Below are positions 33,243-42,637 of a stretch of DNA of 64,000 nucleotides, one piece after another. Source of the DNA: CAIUGU01 sp965279735. GTDB taxonomy: Bacteria; Pseudomonadota; Gammaproteobacteria; Steroidobacterales; Steroidobacteraceae. The stretch is from assembly GCA_965279735.1 (NCBI GenBank), contig OZ257260.1, positions 2,604,001-2,668,000 of the forward strand, written 5' to 3'. A program made the position numbers and the translations under genes. Positions within the stretch are counted from its first letter, which is position 1. Each line of letters opens with the position of its first letter. The notes under the pieces are model-generated. The model was not told where the DNA came from, made no database searches, and saw nothing but the letters and a program-made list of their open reading frames with translations.

Positions 33243-34192
33243 CACCTGGGCGCTCCATTGTCGGTAGCACAGCTGGTCTCGAGGATTTTCCACACCAGCT
33301 CATCGAACCCGATGCCCCGCGCACTGGCTGCCTTGGGCACCAGTGAATGACTCGTCATCCCGGGCGCCGTATTCACTTCCAGAAGATAGTTGCGCCCATC
33401 CTGTGAACGCATCACGTCGACACGGCCCCAGCCGCTGCATCCCGCAGCCTGGAATGCGCGAACCGCAAGTTGCTGCATCGCTGTTTCGGCCTCTCCGTCG
33501 AGACCGGGACAGATGTAGTGAGTGTCGTCAGCGATGTACTTGGCGTGATAGTCGTAGTACTCGCCAGCCGGAACGATACGGATGCTGGGCAGCGCCTCGC
33601 TTCCCAGAACGGCAACGGTGTATTCGCCACCGACGATCATCTCTTCCATCAGCATCTCGCCGCCGTAACGGGCAGCCAGCGCGACTGCATCCTCAAGGTC
33701 GGATTCCTTGAACACGCGACTGACACCGACGCTGGAACCCTCGCAGGAAGGCTTCACGATGACCGGCAAGCCGAGCTTGAGAGCCGCGGCACGCACGTCG
33801 TCCCCCGGCGCCAAAGCAACATGTCGTGGCGTGGGCAAGCCCAGCGACATCCAGACCTGCTTCGTCCGGATCTTGTCCATCGATAATGCCGAACCGAGCA
33901 CGCCGGAGCCGGTATAGGGAATGCCGAAAGCGTCAAGCAGTCCCTGCAGGACCCCATCCTCACCGCCGCCGTGATTGCCGTGCAGGATGTTGAAGACACG
34001 ATCGAATTTTTTCGCGACCAGCGCGTCCCGGAGCGCGGGAATGCCGTCGACTGCATGAACGTCGACGCCGCGCCGCTTGAGCGCATCGAAAACATTGCTG
34101 CCCGAATTGAGCGAAACCTCGCGCTCGGACGACGTCCCTCCCATGAGGACGGCAACCCGGCCGAAGGAGGCAGGATTCGTCACGCTGCTCAT
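33242..34192 (-). CDS. ddlB: D-alanine-D-alanine ligase
   Basis: Ddl joins two D-Ala to make the dipeptide end of the peptidoglycan stem. The ATP-grasp protein has 316 residues (E. coli DdlB 306). Visible blocks include VAVLMGGTSSEREVSLNSGS near the start, FNILHGNHGGGEDGVLQGLL, LGLPVIVKPSCEGSSVGVSR and the metal and active-site region LLEVNTAPGMTSHSLVPKAA. The start at 34192 overlaps the murB stop as ATGA; the longer frame from 34252 would overlap murB. It is in the dcw cluster between murB and ftsQ. Confidence 0.97.
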   Translation of the reverse strand: MSSVTNPASFGRVAVLMGGTSSEREVSLNSGSNVFDALKRRGVDVHAVDGIPALRDALVAKKFDRVFNILHGNHGGGEDGVLQGLLDAFGIPYTGSGVLGSALSMDKIRTKQVWMSLGLPTPRHVALAPGDDVRAAALKLGLPVIVKPSCEGSSVGVSRVFKESDLEDAVALAARYGGEMLMEEMIVGGEYTVAVLGSEALPSIRIVPAGEYYDYHAKYIADDTHYICPGLDGEAETAMQQLAVRAFQAAGCSGWGRVDVMRSQDGRNYLLEVNTAPGMTSHSLVPKAASARGIGFDELVWKILETSCATDNGAPR

Positions 34193-35100
34193 GCGGACGC
34201 TCCTGGCAATCTCTCGCCGACGATCCGCACTTCCGGATTGAGCCGGATGCAATGCGCTGTCTCAACGGTCTGGCGCACATGCTCGATCAGTCGCTCGATC
34301 TCATCAGCCGTCGCATTCCCCGTGTTGATGATGAAGTTCGCGTGCTTCTCGGACACCTGCGCGCCACCCATGCGGAAACCCTTGAGGCCCGCCGCTTCGA
34401 TCAGGCGCGCCGCGTGATCTCCCGGCGGATTGGTGAAGACCGAACCACAGGAAAGCTCGCCGATCGGTTGCGTTTCCTTGCGGCGCGCGAGCAGCCGGCG
34501 GATCTCGTTCTCATTGGTATCGCTGCGTGGCTCGAATCGCAGCCGGCAACCGAGGAACCATTCGCCGGCAGGACCTTCCAGATGCCGATAGGTTGCCATG
34601 TAGTCACTGGCAGGGCGGCGTTGGCGCTTGCCCTGGCGGTTGATCGTTTCGACCTCGGTCACGTGCTGCCAGGTTTCGCCGCCGAACGCGCCGGCGTTCA
34701 TCGCAAGCGCTCCGCCCACCGTTCCCGGAATGCCCGCGAAGAACTCGGCGGGACCGAGACCCCAGCGAACACATTGTTTGGCGAGTTTGGCGCAGGAAAC
34801 ACCGGCACCTGCCCACACGTCCGTCTGGCACAGCCGGTCGAGGACACCGAATGCGCCGTAGGTTTCGACGACTGCGGCACGCAGCCCGCCATCGCGCACG
34901 AGCAGATTGCTGCCGAGGCCCACCCAGACCACCGGCTTGTCGAAAGCCAGGCTTTGCAGGAACAGCGCGAGATCGTTCGCATCGACCGGCCGCAGGAACA
35001 GATCCGCCGGTCCTCCGACACGCCAGGAGGTATGCCGGGACATGGGCTCATCGCGCAGGACGCGCACATCGAGAGCGGGCGGCAACGACAAAGCGTTCAT
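34189..35100 (-). CDS. murB: UDP-N-acetylenolpyruvoylglucosamine reductase, type II MurB
   Basis: MurB reduces the enolpyruvyl group on UDP-GlcNAc to give UDP-MurNAc, using FAD and NADPH. The 303-residue length and the motif GSVFTNPPGDHAARLIEAAG, where the catalytic Ser sits in the SCGSVF block, indicate the short type II (B. subtilis-like) enzyme rather than the longer E. coli type I. The FAD domain shows VVWVGLGSNLLVRDGG and GIPGTVGGALAMNAGAFG. It overlaps murC (ATGA) and ddlB (ATGA). In E. coli murB lies elsewhere; its presence in the dcw cluster resembles the Legionella or Coxiella arrangement. Confidence 0.95.
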   Translation of the reverse strand: MNALSLPPALDVRVLRDEPMSRHTSWRVGGPADLFLRPVDANDLALFLQSLAFDKPVVWVGLGSNLLVRDGGLRAAVVETYGAFGVLDRLCQTDVWAGAGVSCAKLAKQCVRWGLGPAEFFAGIPGTVGGALAMNAGAFGGETWQHVTEVETINRQGKRQRRPASDYMATYRHLEGPAGEWFLGCRLRFEPRSDTNENEIRRLLARRKETQPIGELSCGSVFTNPPGDHAARLIEAAGLKGFRMGGAQVSEKHANFIINTGNATADEIERLIEHVRQTVETAHCIRLNPEVRIVGERLPGASA

Positions 35101-36521
35101 TGGCTTTGCCTCACGTTGCGCATCGCGGCGAGTGTCTGGGGCAACTCTCCCGCGACCGCGCCGATGCTGCCGGCGCCCATCGTGACCACGACATCGCCAT
35201 CGCGGACGATACGTGCCAGCGCCTCGCCCAACTCCTCGATCTTGTCGAGGTACACGGGTTCTACCCGTCCGTGCGAACGCACTGCGCGACAGATCGCCTT
35301 GGCATCGGCACCCGCGATAGGTGCTTCGCCTGCCGCATACACTTCGCTCACAATCAGCGCATCGACGCCCGCCAGCACGCGCGCGAAATCATCGAGCAGA
35401 TCATGGGTCCGCGTATAGCGATGCGGCTGGAACGCGAGGACGACGCGCCGGCCCGCCCAGCCCTGACGGACTGCTTCAAGCGTTGCCGCGATCTCCGTCG
35501 GGTGGTGGCCGTAGTCATCGACGAGCGTCACGCGCCCTGCAGCGGTGTCCACATCGCCCAGCTGCTGCAGACGACGGTCGATGCCCTGGAAATTCGCAAG
35601 CGCCGACTGGATCGCGGCATCAGGGACGTCGAGATCCGTCGCCACCGTGATGGCGGCCAGGGAATTGAGGATGTTGTGCGTGCCCGGCAGGTTCAGGCGG
35701 ATCGACAGCGGCTGCGCACGACCAGGCCGGATAACGTCGAAGGTGGACTGCATTCCCTGGCGCACGATGTTCACGGCACGGACGTCAGCAGGCTGCTCGA
35801 TGCCATACGTGACGATTGGACGGGCAATGCGCGGCAACAGCGCCGCCGCTTCCTTGTCGTCCGCGCAGATCACGGCGAGTCCGTGGAACGGCAGGTTGTG
35901 CAGGAAATCGACGAAGCTCTGCTTCAGCCGCTCGAAGTTTCCTTCGTGCGTGGCGAGGTGATCGGCGTCGACATTCGTGACGATGGCGATCATCGGCTGG
36001 AGATGCATGAACGAAGCATCGCTCTCGTCGGCTTCCGCCACGAGGTAGCGGCCCGTGCCGAGTCGCGCGTTCGTACCGGCACTCTTCAACCTGCCGCCAA
36101 TGACGAAAGTGGGATCAAGGCCACCTTCCGCGAGCAGGCTCGCCACCATGCTGGTCGTCGTCGTCTTGCCGTGGGTTCCCGCGATGGCGATGCCAAAGCG
36201 GAAGCGCATCAGCTCGGCCAGCATTTCCGCACGCTGCACGACAGGGACGCGATGCGCGTTCGCTTCAACAACTTCAGGGTTGGTTGAGTTGACTGCACTC
36301 GAAACCACCACTACGTCGGCGCCCTGCACATTGACAGCGTCATGACCCATCACGATGCGCGCGCCGAGTGATTCAAGCCGACGCGTCACGGCGTTGGGCT
36401 TGAGATCCGAACCCTGCACGGCATAGCCGAGATTCAACAGCACTTCGGCGATTCCGCCCATGCCGCTGCCGCCAATGCCGACCATGTGGATGCGATGGAT
36501 GCGGCGCATGCGATCGGTCAT
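35097..36521 (-). CDS. murC: UDP-N-acetylmuramate-L-alanine ligase
   Basis: MurC adds L-Ala to UDP-MurNAc. The Mur-ligase protein has 474 residues (E. coli 491). The N-terminal Rossmann domain reads HMVGIGGSGMGGIAEVLLNL, the ATP P-loop is AGTHGKTTTTSMV, followed by VAEADESDASF and TNVDADHLATHEGNFERLKQ. The C-terminal domain has VDDYGHHPTEIAATLEAV. The start MTDRMRRIHRIH at 36521 overlaps the murG stop (ATGA), which is why it is preferred over the longer frame to 36548. Confidence 0.97.
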   Translation of the reverse strand: MTDRMRRIHRIHMVGIGGSGMGGIAEVLLNLGYAVQGSDLKPNAVTRRLESLGARIVMGHDAVNVQGADVVVVSSAVNSTNPEVVEANAHRVPVVQRAEMLAELMRFRFGIAIAGTHGKTTTTSMVASLLAEGGLDPTFVIGGRLKSAGTNARLGTGRYLVAEADESDASFMHLQPMIAIVTNVDADHLATHEGNFERLKQSFVDFLHNLPFHGLAVICADDKEAAALLPRIARPIVTYGIEQPADVRAVNIVRQGMQSTFDVIRPGRAQPLSIRLNLPGTHNILNSLAAITVATDLDVPDAAIQSALANFQGIDRRLQQLGDVDTAAGRVTLVDDYGHHPTEIAATLEAVRQGWAGRRVVLAFQPHRYTRTHDLLDDFARVLAGVDALIVSEVYAAGEAPIAGADAKAICRAVRSHGRVEPVYLDKIEELGEALARIVRDGDVVVTMGAGSIGAVAGELPQTLAAMRNVRQSQ

Positions 36522-37609
36522 CGCGCACCTCCCGCAGCAGCAACGCATGCATCCGCGAGACGCACGTCCGCATCGACAATCGCCTGCCCGCGGGCATTCA
36601 CTGCCATCTCTGCCAGGCGTGCACGACCCGCCACGAAGAGCTTGTGAAGTTCGGCAGACAGATGCGCCGGCGTCAGCTGGCTTTCGGGGAGCAATACTCC
36701 TGCATCAGCGCTGACGAGGAATTGTGCGTTGTGTGTCTGATGATCATCGACCGCTGCCGCAAAGGGAACGAAGATCGCGCCGACTCCGGCGGCTGCAATC
36801 TCAGCGACCGTGAGCGCACCGGAACGGCAGACAACGAGATCCGCAGACGCATAGGCTTCTGCCATGTCATCGACGAACGCACGCACGTCGGCTGTGACGC
36901 CATGCTTCGCATACAGCTCGACGGTCTGCTGGTAGTTTCTTTCACCTGCCTGATGCAGGACGAGTGGCCGCTCCGCTTCGGGGAGCAATGCAAGTGCCGC
37001 GGGCACAGCTGCATTCAGGCGCGCAGCCCCCTGGCTGCCACCGAACACGAACAACCGCAGCCGGCCAGAACGCTCAGCGAAGCGTTGGGCGGGCAATGGC
37101 AATGCCGTGATCTCGCGACGCACCGGATTGCCGACGTGTTCCGCCGGGATCTTGCCGGGGAAGCTATTAGGAAAGCCCTCGAGCACCCGGTTCGCAAACC
37201 GCGAGAGAATGCGGTTCGTGACACCCGCGATTGCGTTCTGCTCATGTATCACGAGCGGCCGCCGCGACAGCCAGGCTGCAATGCCGCCGGGGCCGGAAAC
37301 AAATCCACCCGCACCAAGCACGACATCCGGTTTGCGCTTGCGCATGACGGCCATGCTCTGGCGAATTGCCAGTGCCAGCTTCACGGGCGCTGCCAACCAT
37401 GTCAGCCAGCCCTTGCCTCGCAGGCCGCTGATCGAAATCCATTCCATTGGAATCTGGTGCGGAGGCACGAGCTTCGCTTCGAGACCGCGATGTGTGCCGA
37501 GCCATACGGGTTCAAAGCCCCGTTCGCGCAATACGCGGGCAGCGGCCAATGCCGGAAACACATGTCCGCCAGTACCGCCGGCCATGATGAGCACGGTCCG
37601 CACGGTCAT
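36518..37609 (-). CDS. murG: Undecaprenyl-PP-MurNAc-pentapeptide GlcNAc transferase MurG
   Basis: MurG adds GlcNAc to lipid I to form lipid II on the cytoplasmic face. The 363-residue protein (E. coli 355) is a GT-B enzyme. The N-terminal loop IMAGGTGGHVFPALAAARVL binds the lipid phosphate, HEQNAIAGVTNRILSRFAN and GNPVRREI follow, and the C-terminal donor site has VFGGSQGAARLN and the CRSGALTVAEIAAAGVGAIFV block. It overlaps ftsW and murC stops/starts by 4 nt each. Confidence 0.97.
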   Translation of the reverse strand: MTVRTVLIMAGGTGGHVFPALAAARVLRERGFEPVWLGTHRGLEAKLVPPHQIPMEWISISGLRGKGWLTWLAAPVKLALAIRQSMAVMRKRKPDVVLGAGGFVSGPGGIAAWLSRRPLVIHEQNAIAGVTNRILSRFANRVLEGFPNSFPGKIPAEHVGNPVRREITALPLPAQRFAERSGRLRLFVFGGSQGAARLNAAVPAALALLPEAERPLVLHQAGERNYQQTVELYAKHGVTADVRAFVDDMAEAYASADLVVCRSGALTVAEIAAAGVGAIFVPFAAAVDDHQTHNAQFLVSADAGVLLPESQLTPAHLSAELHKLFVAGRARLAEMAVNARGQAIVDADVRLADACVAAAGGAR

Positions 37610-38790
37610 GGAGTGCGTTCCTTGCGCGTCACGGCAGAACGACCCGAGAGACTCGCCTCGTGATGGATCCGCATGATCATCCCGAGCCAGCCGAGCGTGA
37701 CCAGCAGGCTCGAACCACCATAGGACAGCAGCGGCAACGTCAGGCCCTTCGTCGGCAGCAGTCCCATGTTCACGCCGATGTTGATGAACGCCTGCGCACC
37801 CAGCCAGATGCCGAAGGAAGCTGCGCAGTACGCCTGGAACGTCAACCCCGCCTGGGCAGCCAGACGCGAGATATGAAACGTGCGGCCGACCAGCAGCACG
37901 AACAGGGTAAGTGTCACGATCACGCCGACCAGGCCGAACTCTTCCGCAAGCACTGCGAATACAAAGTCGTTGTGCGCCTCGGGCAGGTAGAACAGCTTCT
38001 GCACGCTGGACCCGAGACCGACACCGAAGTATTCGCCTCGCCCGATGGCAATCAGCGACTGCGTGAGCTGGAAACCGGAATTGAACGGATCAGCCCAGGG
38101 ATCGAGGAAAGAAGTGAGGCGCTTCAGGCGATAGGCCGACGTGACAGCGAGCACACCCATGCCACCGACGGCGATGGCGACCAGCGCGAAGAAATGCCTC
38201 AGCTTGACGCCGGCCAGAAACAGCATCCCGAGACCCGTGGCCATCAGCACCGTTGCCGCACCGAAGTCCGGCTCGAGCAGCAGGAAAAAAGCAGCCAGCA
38301 TCAGGATGCCTAGCGGACGCAGGAACGCCTGGAGGTTGTCCTTGAGGTCCGCCTGCCTGCGCACGATGTAACTCGCGAGATAGGTAAGCAGCAGGACGCG
38401 CGTGACTTCGGAGATCTGCAGATTCAGGACGCCGAGCGGAATCCAGCGGCGACTACCATTGACTTCGGAACCCACGCCCGGAATCAGCACGGCGATGAGC
38501 AGGATAAAAGCCATCAGCAGCAGCGGGAACGCGAGCCGCTCCCAGAGCGAGGACGGAATCAGCATTGCGATGGCCGCCGCAAAGAGACCAAGACCGACGG
38601 CGAACATCTGCCGTTCAAGGTAGTAGAAAGGATTGCCGAATTCGCGCTCGGCCGTGGCGATGGACGCGGAAGACACCATCACGAGACCGATCAGCAGCAG
38701 CCCCGCCACCAATAGCAGGAGTACGGGATCAAACATGAAGCGCCGCGGCCGACCGGTCGAGCGAGCGTAGGTCAGTGTGGCGGCGCTCAT
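37606..38790 (-). CDS. ftsW: Septal peptidoglycan polymerase FtsW
   Basis: FtsW is the SEDS-family glycosyltransferase that polymerises septal peptidoglycan with FtsI. Its 394 residues have ten membrane segments. Family motifs include GSEVNGSRRWIPLGVLNLQI, FLDPWADPFNSGFQLTQSLI, and the late NIGVNMGLLPTKGLTLPLLS with SYGGSSLL. It overlaps murD and murG by 4 nt each, indicating tight translational coupling across the cluster. Confidence 0.97.
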   Translation of the reverse strand: MSAATLTYARSTGRPRRFMFDPVLLLLVAGLLLIGLVMVSSASIATAEREFGNPFYYLERQMFAVGLGLFAAAIAMLIPSSLWERLAFPLLLMAFILLIAVLIPGVGSEVNGSRRWIPLGVLNLQISEVTRVLLLTYLASYIVRRQADLKDNLQAFLRPLGILMLAAFFLLLEPDFGAATVLMATGLGMLFLAGVKLRHFFALVAIAVGGMGVLAVTSAYRLKRLTSFLDPWADPFNSGFQLTQSLIAIGRGEYFGVGLGSSVQKLFYLPEAHNDFVFAVLAEEFGLVGVIVTLTLFVLLVGRTFHISRLAAQAGLTFQAYCAASFGIWLGAQAFINIGVNMGLLPTKGLTLPLLSYGGSSLLVTLGWLGMIMRIHHEASLSGRSAVTRKERTP

Positions 38791-40157
38791 GACGCGAGCC
38801 TCCGTGCTGCGCCGGCAAACACATCGCCCCGATGCGCGTAGTCGCGGAACATGTCGAGACTTGCACAGGCTGGCGACAGCAGCACTGTCTCGCCGGAGCG
38901 CGCGGCATTGGCAGCCTTCATCACCGCGTCATCCATGTCAGTCGCAAACTCGATAGTGCAGACGCCGTGTAATGCAGCCGCCAGCAGCGCTGCATCCTGG
39001 CCGAGCAGCACCGCGTGTCTCACCTTGTTGCGGAAGGCCTCCGCCAGTGGCGAAAAATCCTGGCCTTTGCCCTGCCCGCCTGCGATGACAACCAGAGAGC
39101 CCGGCATGCCCGCGACGGCAGCCAGTGTTGCGCCGACATTCGTCCCCTTGGAATCGTCCACGAAGCGCACGCCGTTCACGTCGGTCACCCACTGGGAGCG
39201 ATGCGGCAGGCCCGGGAATTTCTTCAACGCGCTGATCCCAGGCTCAAGCGGCAACCCCATCGCATCCAGCATCGCGAACGCGGCCAGTGCATTGGCTGCA
39301 TTATGCAATCCCGCGATTTTCAGTTCGGACATCCCAACGAGTGGCTTGCCCCTGCGCAACAGGACAGGCTCGTGTTCCTGGTTGCTGACGGCGTAGTCGG
39401 CAGGACCTTCCAGGCTGAATCCCAGGACTCGCTGGCCGGAACGCGGCATCGCGCGCACGAGCGCATCGTCCACGTTGACCACGGCCGTAGCTGCACGATC
39501 GAAGATGCGTGCCTTGGCTGCCGCATAGTCCGCAACCGATGTGTAACGATCCATGTGATCCGCCGTCACATTCAGGACCGTTGCCACAGTCGTATGGAGG
39601 CTGGTAGTGGTCTCGAGCTGGAAGCTCGAAAGCTCCAGCACATAGAAATCAGGAACAGGCGCCTCCAGCAGTTCGAGTGCGGGCGGTGCGAGATTGCCCC
39701 CAGCCAGCGCACGACGATCCGTCGCTTCCGTCATCAAGGCCACGAGGGTCGTCACGGTGCTTTTGCCATTGGTGCCGGTGATGGCGACGATCGGCGCATT
39801 TGCCACACGCGAGAACAGCTCCACATCGCCGAACACGGGAATGCCGCGCGCAGCAGCGGCAACCAGCAGCGGTTCCTGCAATGGTATGCCGGGCGATGCC
39901 AGTACCTGGGCTGCACCATCGAGCAACGCGGGATCAAACCCGCCGACGCGGATGGCAGTCTCGGGAAGCATCTGCTGCACGTCATCGAGTCCCGGGGGCG
40001 CCGACCTGCTGTCCGTGACGACGAAGTCGAGGCCCTGGGCCCTCAGGTATTTGGCGCACGAAAGGCCGGTGCGGCCGAGACCCGCGATCACCGTCCGTCC
40101 CTGCAAGGCGGGAGTGCGGTGTTCGACGAAATCGGTTTTGCGGGCTGCCATGGTCAT
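38787..40157 (-). CDS. murD: UDP-N-acetylmuramoylalanine-D-glutamate ligase
   Basis: MurD adds D-Glu to UDP-MurNAc-L-Ala. The 456-residue protein (E. coli 438) has the N-terminal substrate domain IAGLGRTGLSCAKYL, the ATP loop ITGTNGKSTVTTLVALMTEA, LELSSFQLETT and LNVTADHMDRYTSVADYAAA, and the C-terminal FVDDSKGTNVGATLAAVAGM. Start 40157 (MTMAARK) or 40151 (MAARK). It lies 4 nt after mraY. Confidence 0.96.
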   Translation of the reverse strand: MTMAARKTDFVEHRTPALQGRTVIAGLGRTGLSCAKYLRAQGLDFVVTDSRSAPPGLDDVQQMLPETAIRVGGFDPALLDGAAQVLASPGIPLQEPLLVAAAARGIPVFGDVELFSRVANAPIVAITGTNGKSTVTTLVALMTEATDRRALAGGNLAPPALELLEAPVPDFYVLELSSFQLETTTSLHTTVATVLNVTADHMDRYTSVADYAAAKARIFDRAATAVVNVDDALVRAMPRSGQRVLGFSLEGPADYAVSNQEHEPVLLRRGKPLVGMSELKIAGLHNAANALAAFAMLDAMGLPLEPGISALKKFPGLPHRSQWVTDVNGVRFVDDSKGTNVGATLAAVAGMPGSLVVIAGGQGKGQDFSPLAEAFRNKVRHAVLLGQDAALLAAALHGVCTIEFATDMDDAVMKAANAARSGETVLLSPACASLDMFRDYAHRGDVFAGAARRLAS

Positions 40158-40161
40158 TCCG

Positions 40162-41244
40162 TCAGCGCACCTTGAGCGTCGCGAGTCCGACCAGGACCAG
40201 CACGACGGTGATGATCCAGAAACGCACGATCACTTTTGGCTCGGCCCAGCCCTTGAGCTCGAAGTGATGATGAATAGGCGCCATGCGGAAGATGCGCTTG
40301 CCGGTCAGCTTGAAAGAAGCCACCTGCAGCATCACAGAGACTGTCTCCATGACGAAGACGCCGCCCATGATGAAGAGCACGATCTCCTGCTTCACGATGA
40401 CCGCGACGACACCCAGTGCCGCACCGAGCGCAAGCGCGCCGATATCGCCCATGAAGACCTGTGCGGGATAGGTGTTGAACCAGAGAAAGCCGAGGCCCGC
40501 ACCGACGAGCGCCGCGCAGAACACCAGCAGTTCACCGGCACCTGCGACGTAGGGAATGCCGAGATAGCCGGAAAAGACGACGTTGCCAGTGACATAGGCG
40601 AACACGCCCAGCGCACCGGCCACCATGACAGCCGGCATGATGGCGAGGCCATCGAGGCCATCGGTGAGATTGACCGCATTGCTGGCGCCTACAACGACCA
40701 GGTAGGCAACCACCACGTAGAAGCCACCGAGTGGCAGCATCACGTTCTTGAAGAACGGGATAAGCAGGGTCGTTTCTGCCGGGCTCTTGGCCGTGACGTA
40801 CAGCGTCACTGCGCAACCGATGCCGGCGACGGACTGCCAGAAATACTTGTACCGCGCGATCAGGCCACGCGAATTGCCCACCACCAGCTTGAGGTAGTCG
40901 TCCCAGAAACCGATCAACCCGAATGCAAGCGTCACGCCCAGCGTGATCCACACGAAGCGGTTTGCGAGATCCGCCCACAGCAACGTGCTCACGCCGATGG
41001 CCACGAGGATCAATGCGCCGCCCATCGTGGGTGTTCCCGCCTTCGGCAGATGCGACTTCGGGCCGTCTTCGCGAACGCGCTGCCCGACCTGTCGATTGGC
41101 AAGCGTCCGGATCATCCACGGCCCCACCAGCAACGAGATGACGAGCGCCGTCAGCGCCGCGAGAATGGCGCGCAGCGTGAGATAGCTGAAGACATTGAAG
41201 CCGGTAAACAGCTGTGCGAGATGATGGGTGAGATAGAGAAGCAT
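40162..41244 (-). CDS. mraY: Phospho-MurNAc-pentapeptide translocase MraY
   Basis: MraY transfers phospho-MurNAc-pentapeptide to undecaprenyl phosphate to give lipid I. From ATG 41244 the protein has 360 residues, the same as E. coli MraY, and about ten membrane helices. Visible motifs are KAGTPTMGGALILVAIGVST, DDYLKLVVGNSRGL, NAVNLTDGLDGLAIMPAVMV (with the catalytic aspartates), and the MAPIHHHFELKGWAEPKV loop. The longer frame to 41319 lies across the murF stop region and is not MraY-like. Confidence 0.97.
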   Translation of the reverse strand: MLLYLTHHLAQLFTGFNVFSYLTLRAILAALTALVISLLVGPWMIRTLANRQVGQRVREDGPKSHLPKAGTPTMGGALILVAIGVSTLLWADLANRFVWITLGVTLAFGLIGFWDDYLKLVVGNSRGLIARYKYFWQSVAGIGCAVTLYVTAKSPAETTLLIPFFKNVMLPLGGFYVVVAYLVVVGASNAVNLTDGLDGLAIMPAVMVAGALGVFAYVTGNVVFSGYLGIPYVAGAGELLVFCAALVGAGLGFLWFNTYPAQVFMGDIGALALGAALGVVAVIVKQEIVLFIMGGVFVMETVSVMLQVASFKLTGKRIFRMAPIHHHFELKGWAEPKVIVRFWIITVVLVLVGLATLKVR

Positions 41245-41257
41245 GTTTTTCTTGTTG

Positions 41258-42637
41258 CTAGTGCCCGTTCGCCGCGACACGCGGTGGCTCAGCGGCCAGC
41301 GCTGCCGCCACACGTTCAAGCCGGTTGCTGCGCGATCCCTTGATCAGCAGCGTGACATCGGACTGGAGGCTGCCTTGCACCGCCTCGATCAGCGAATCGA
41401 GCTCGGCAAACCATTCCGCGCCTGAGCCGAATGCTTCGACCGCCATGCGAGCGCCTGCACCGGTGCCAAAGAGCCGCTCGATCCCTGCTCCGCGCGCGTA
41501 ACGCCCGATGGCAGCATGCTGCTCATCGGCATCAATGCCGAGCTCACGCATCTCGCCCAGCACGAGCCATCTGCGGCCGGACAACGCCTTGAACGTGTCC
41601 AGTCCTGCCATCAGTGAAGAAGGGTTCGCGTTGTAGGAGTCATCGACGATGCGTGCACCGTTGCGCGCGGGCTTGAGGTCGAGACGTCCCGCGACAGGCC
41701 TGACCTGGCCAACGCCGCTCACGATATCGTCAAAGCTCGCACCCGCGGCGGAAGCAGCGGCGGCCGCACCCAGCGCATTGCGGACGTTATGGACCCCGCC
41801 GAGATGCAGCGAGACGGCCCGAACGCCTGCCGGCATCACCAGATCGAAATCGCTGCGGAAGCCATGAGCACTGGTCTGCACGCGAACATTGCGTGCAACC
41901 ACATCGGCGGGCTGGTCTACACCAAACGTCACGACTCTTGCGGTTCCGGCGAGCTCACGCCAGAGCGGTGCGTACTGGTCATCGGCATTGATCACTGCAG
42001 TACCACGGCCGGCCAGTGCGCTGAACATTTCGCCTTTACCTCGCGCGACGCCATCAAGACTGCCAAAGCCTTCGAGATGCGCCGCGCCAGCGTTGGTGAC
42101 CAGGCCAACCGTCGGCTGCGAGGTAGCCGCCAGATCAGCGATCTCACCAACATGATTGGCTCCCATCTCGATCACGGCGCTGCGATGTGCCGACTCGAGT
42201 TCGAGCAGCATCAGCGGCACACCCAGGTGATTGTTGAGATTGCCGCGCGTGATGAGGCATGAACCCTGCCGTGCCATGATCGTGCCGAGGATTTCCTTCG
42301 TCGTCGTCTTGCCGTTGCTGCCCGTCACGCCCACGAGCGGCAGGCTGAAACGCCGGCGCCATTCGCGGGCAAAGCGCGTGAGCCCGGCGAGGACGTCAGG
42401 CACGATCACTTGCGGCAGATCCACGGCAAGTGCGTGATCGACCAGCAGGGCGACTGCGCCTTTCTCCTTCGCCGTCACCGCGAATGCATGGCCATCGAAA
42501 TTCGGGCCACGGATCGCGACGAACAATGAGCCCGCCTGCAGCGTTCGCGTATCAATCGAAACAGAAGTGAACGACACATCAGAGCCGACCAGCTGACCAG
42601 CCGTAGCCTGCGCGAGGAATGCGAGGGAGCGCGTCAT
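41258..42637 (-). CDS. murF: UDP-MurNAc-tripeptide-D-Ala-D-Ala ligase MurF
   Basis: MurF adds D-Ala-D-Ala to complete the pentapeptide precursor. The 459-residue protein (E. coli 452) shows the N-terminal domain VSIDTRTLQAGSLFVAIRGP, the ATP loop VGVTGSNGKTTTKEILGTIM, LGVPLMLLELESAHRSAVIE, NAGAAHLEGFGSLDGVARGK and the C-terminal VDDSYNANPSSLMAGLDTF. It overlaps murE by 4 nt. It is followed by mraY after 13 nt. Confidence 0.97.
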   Translation of the reverse strand: MTRSLAFLAQATAGQLVGSDVSFTSVSIDTRTLQAGSLFVAIRGPNFDGHAFAVTAKEKGAVALLVDHALAVDLPQVIVPDVLAGLTRFAREWRRRFSLPLVGVTGSNGKTTTKEILGTIMARQGSCLITRGNLNNHLGVPLMLLELESAHRSAVIEMGANHVGEIADLAATSQPTVGLVTNAGAAHLEGFGSLDGVARGKGEMFSALAGRGTAVINADDQYAPLWRELAGTARVVTFGVDQPADVVARNVRVQTSAHGFRSDFDLVMPAGVRAVSLHLGGVHNVRNALGAAAAASAAGASFDDIVSGVGQVRPVAGRLDLKPARNGARIVDDSYNANPSSLMAGLDTFKALSGRRWLVLGEMRELGIDADEQHAAIGRYARGAGIERLFGTGAGARMAVEAFGSGAEWFAELDSLIEAVQGSLQSDVTLLIKGSRSNRLERVAAALAAEPPRVAANGH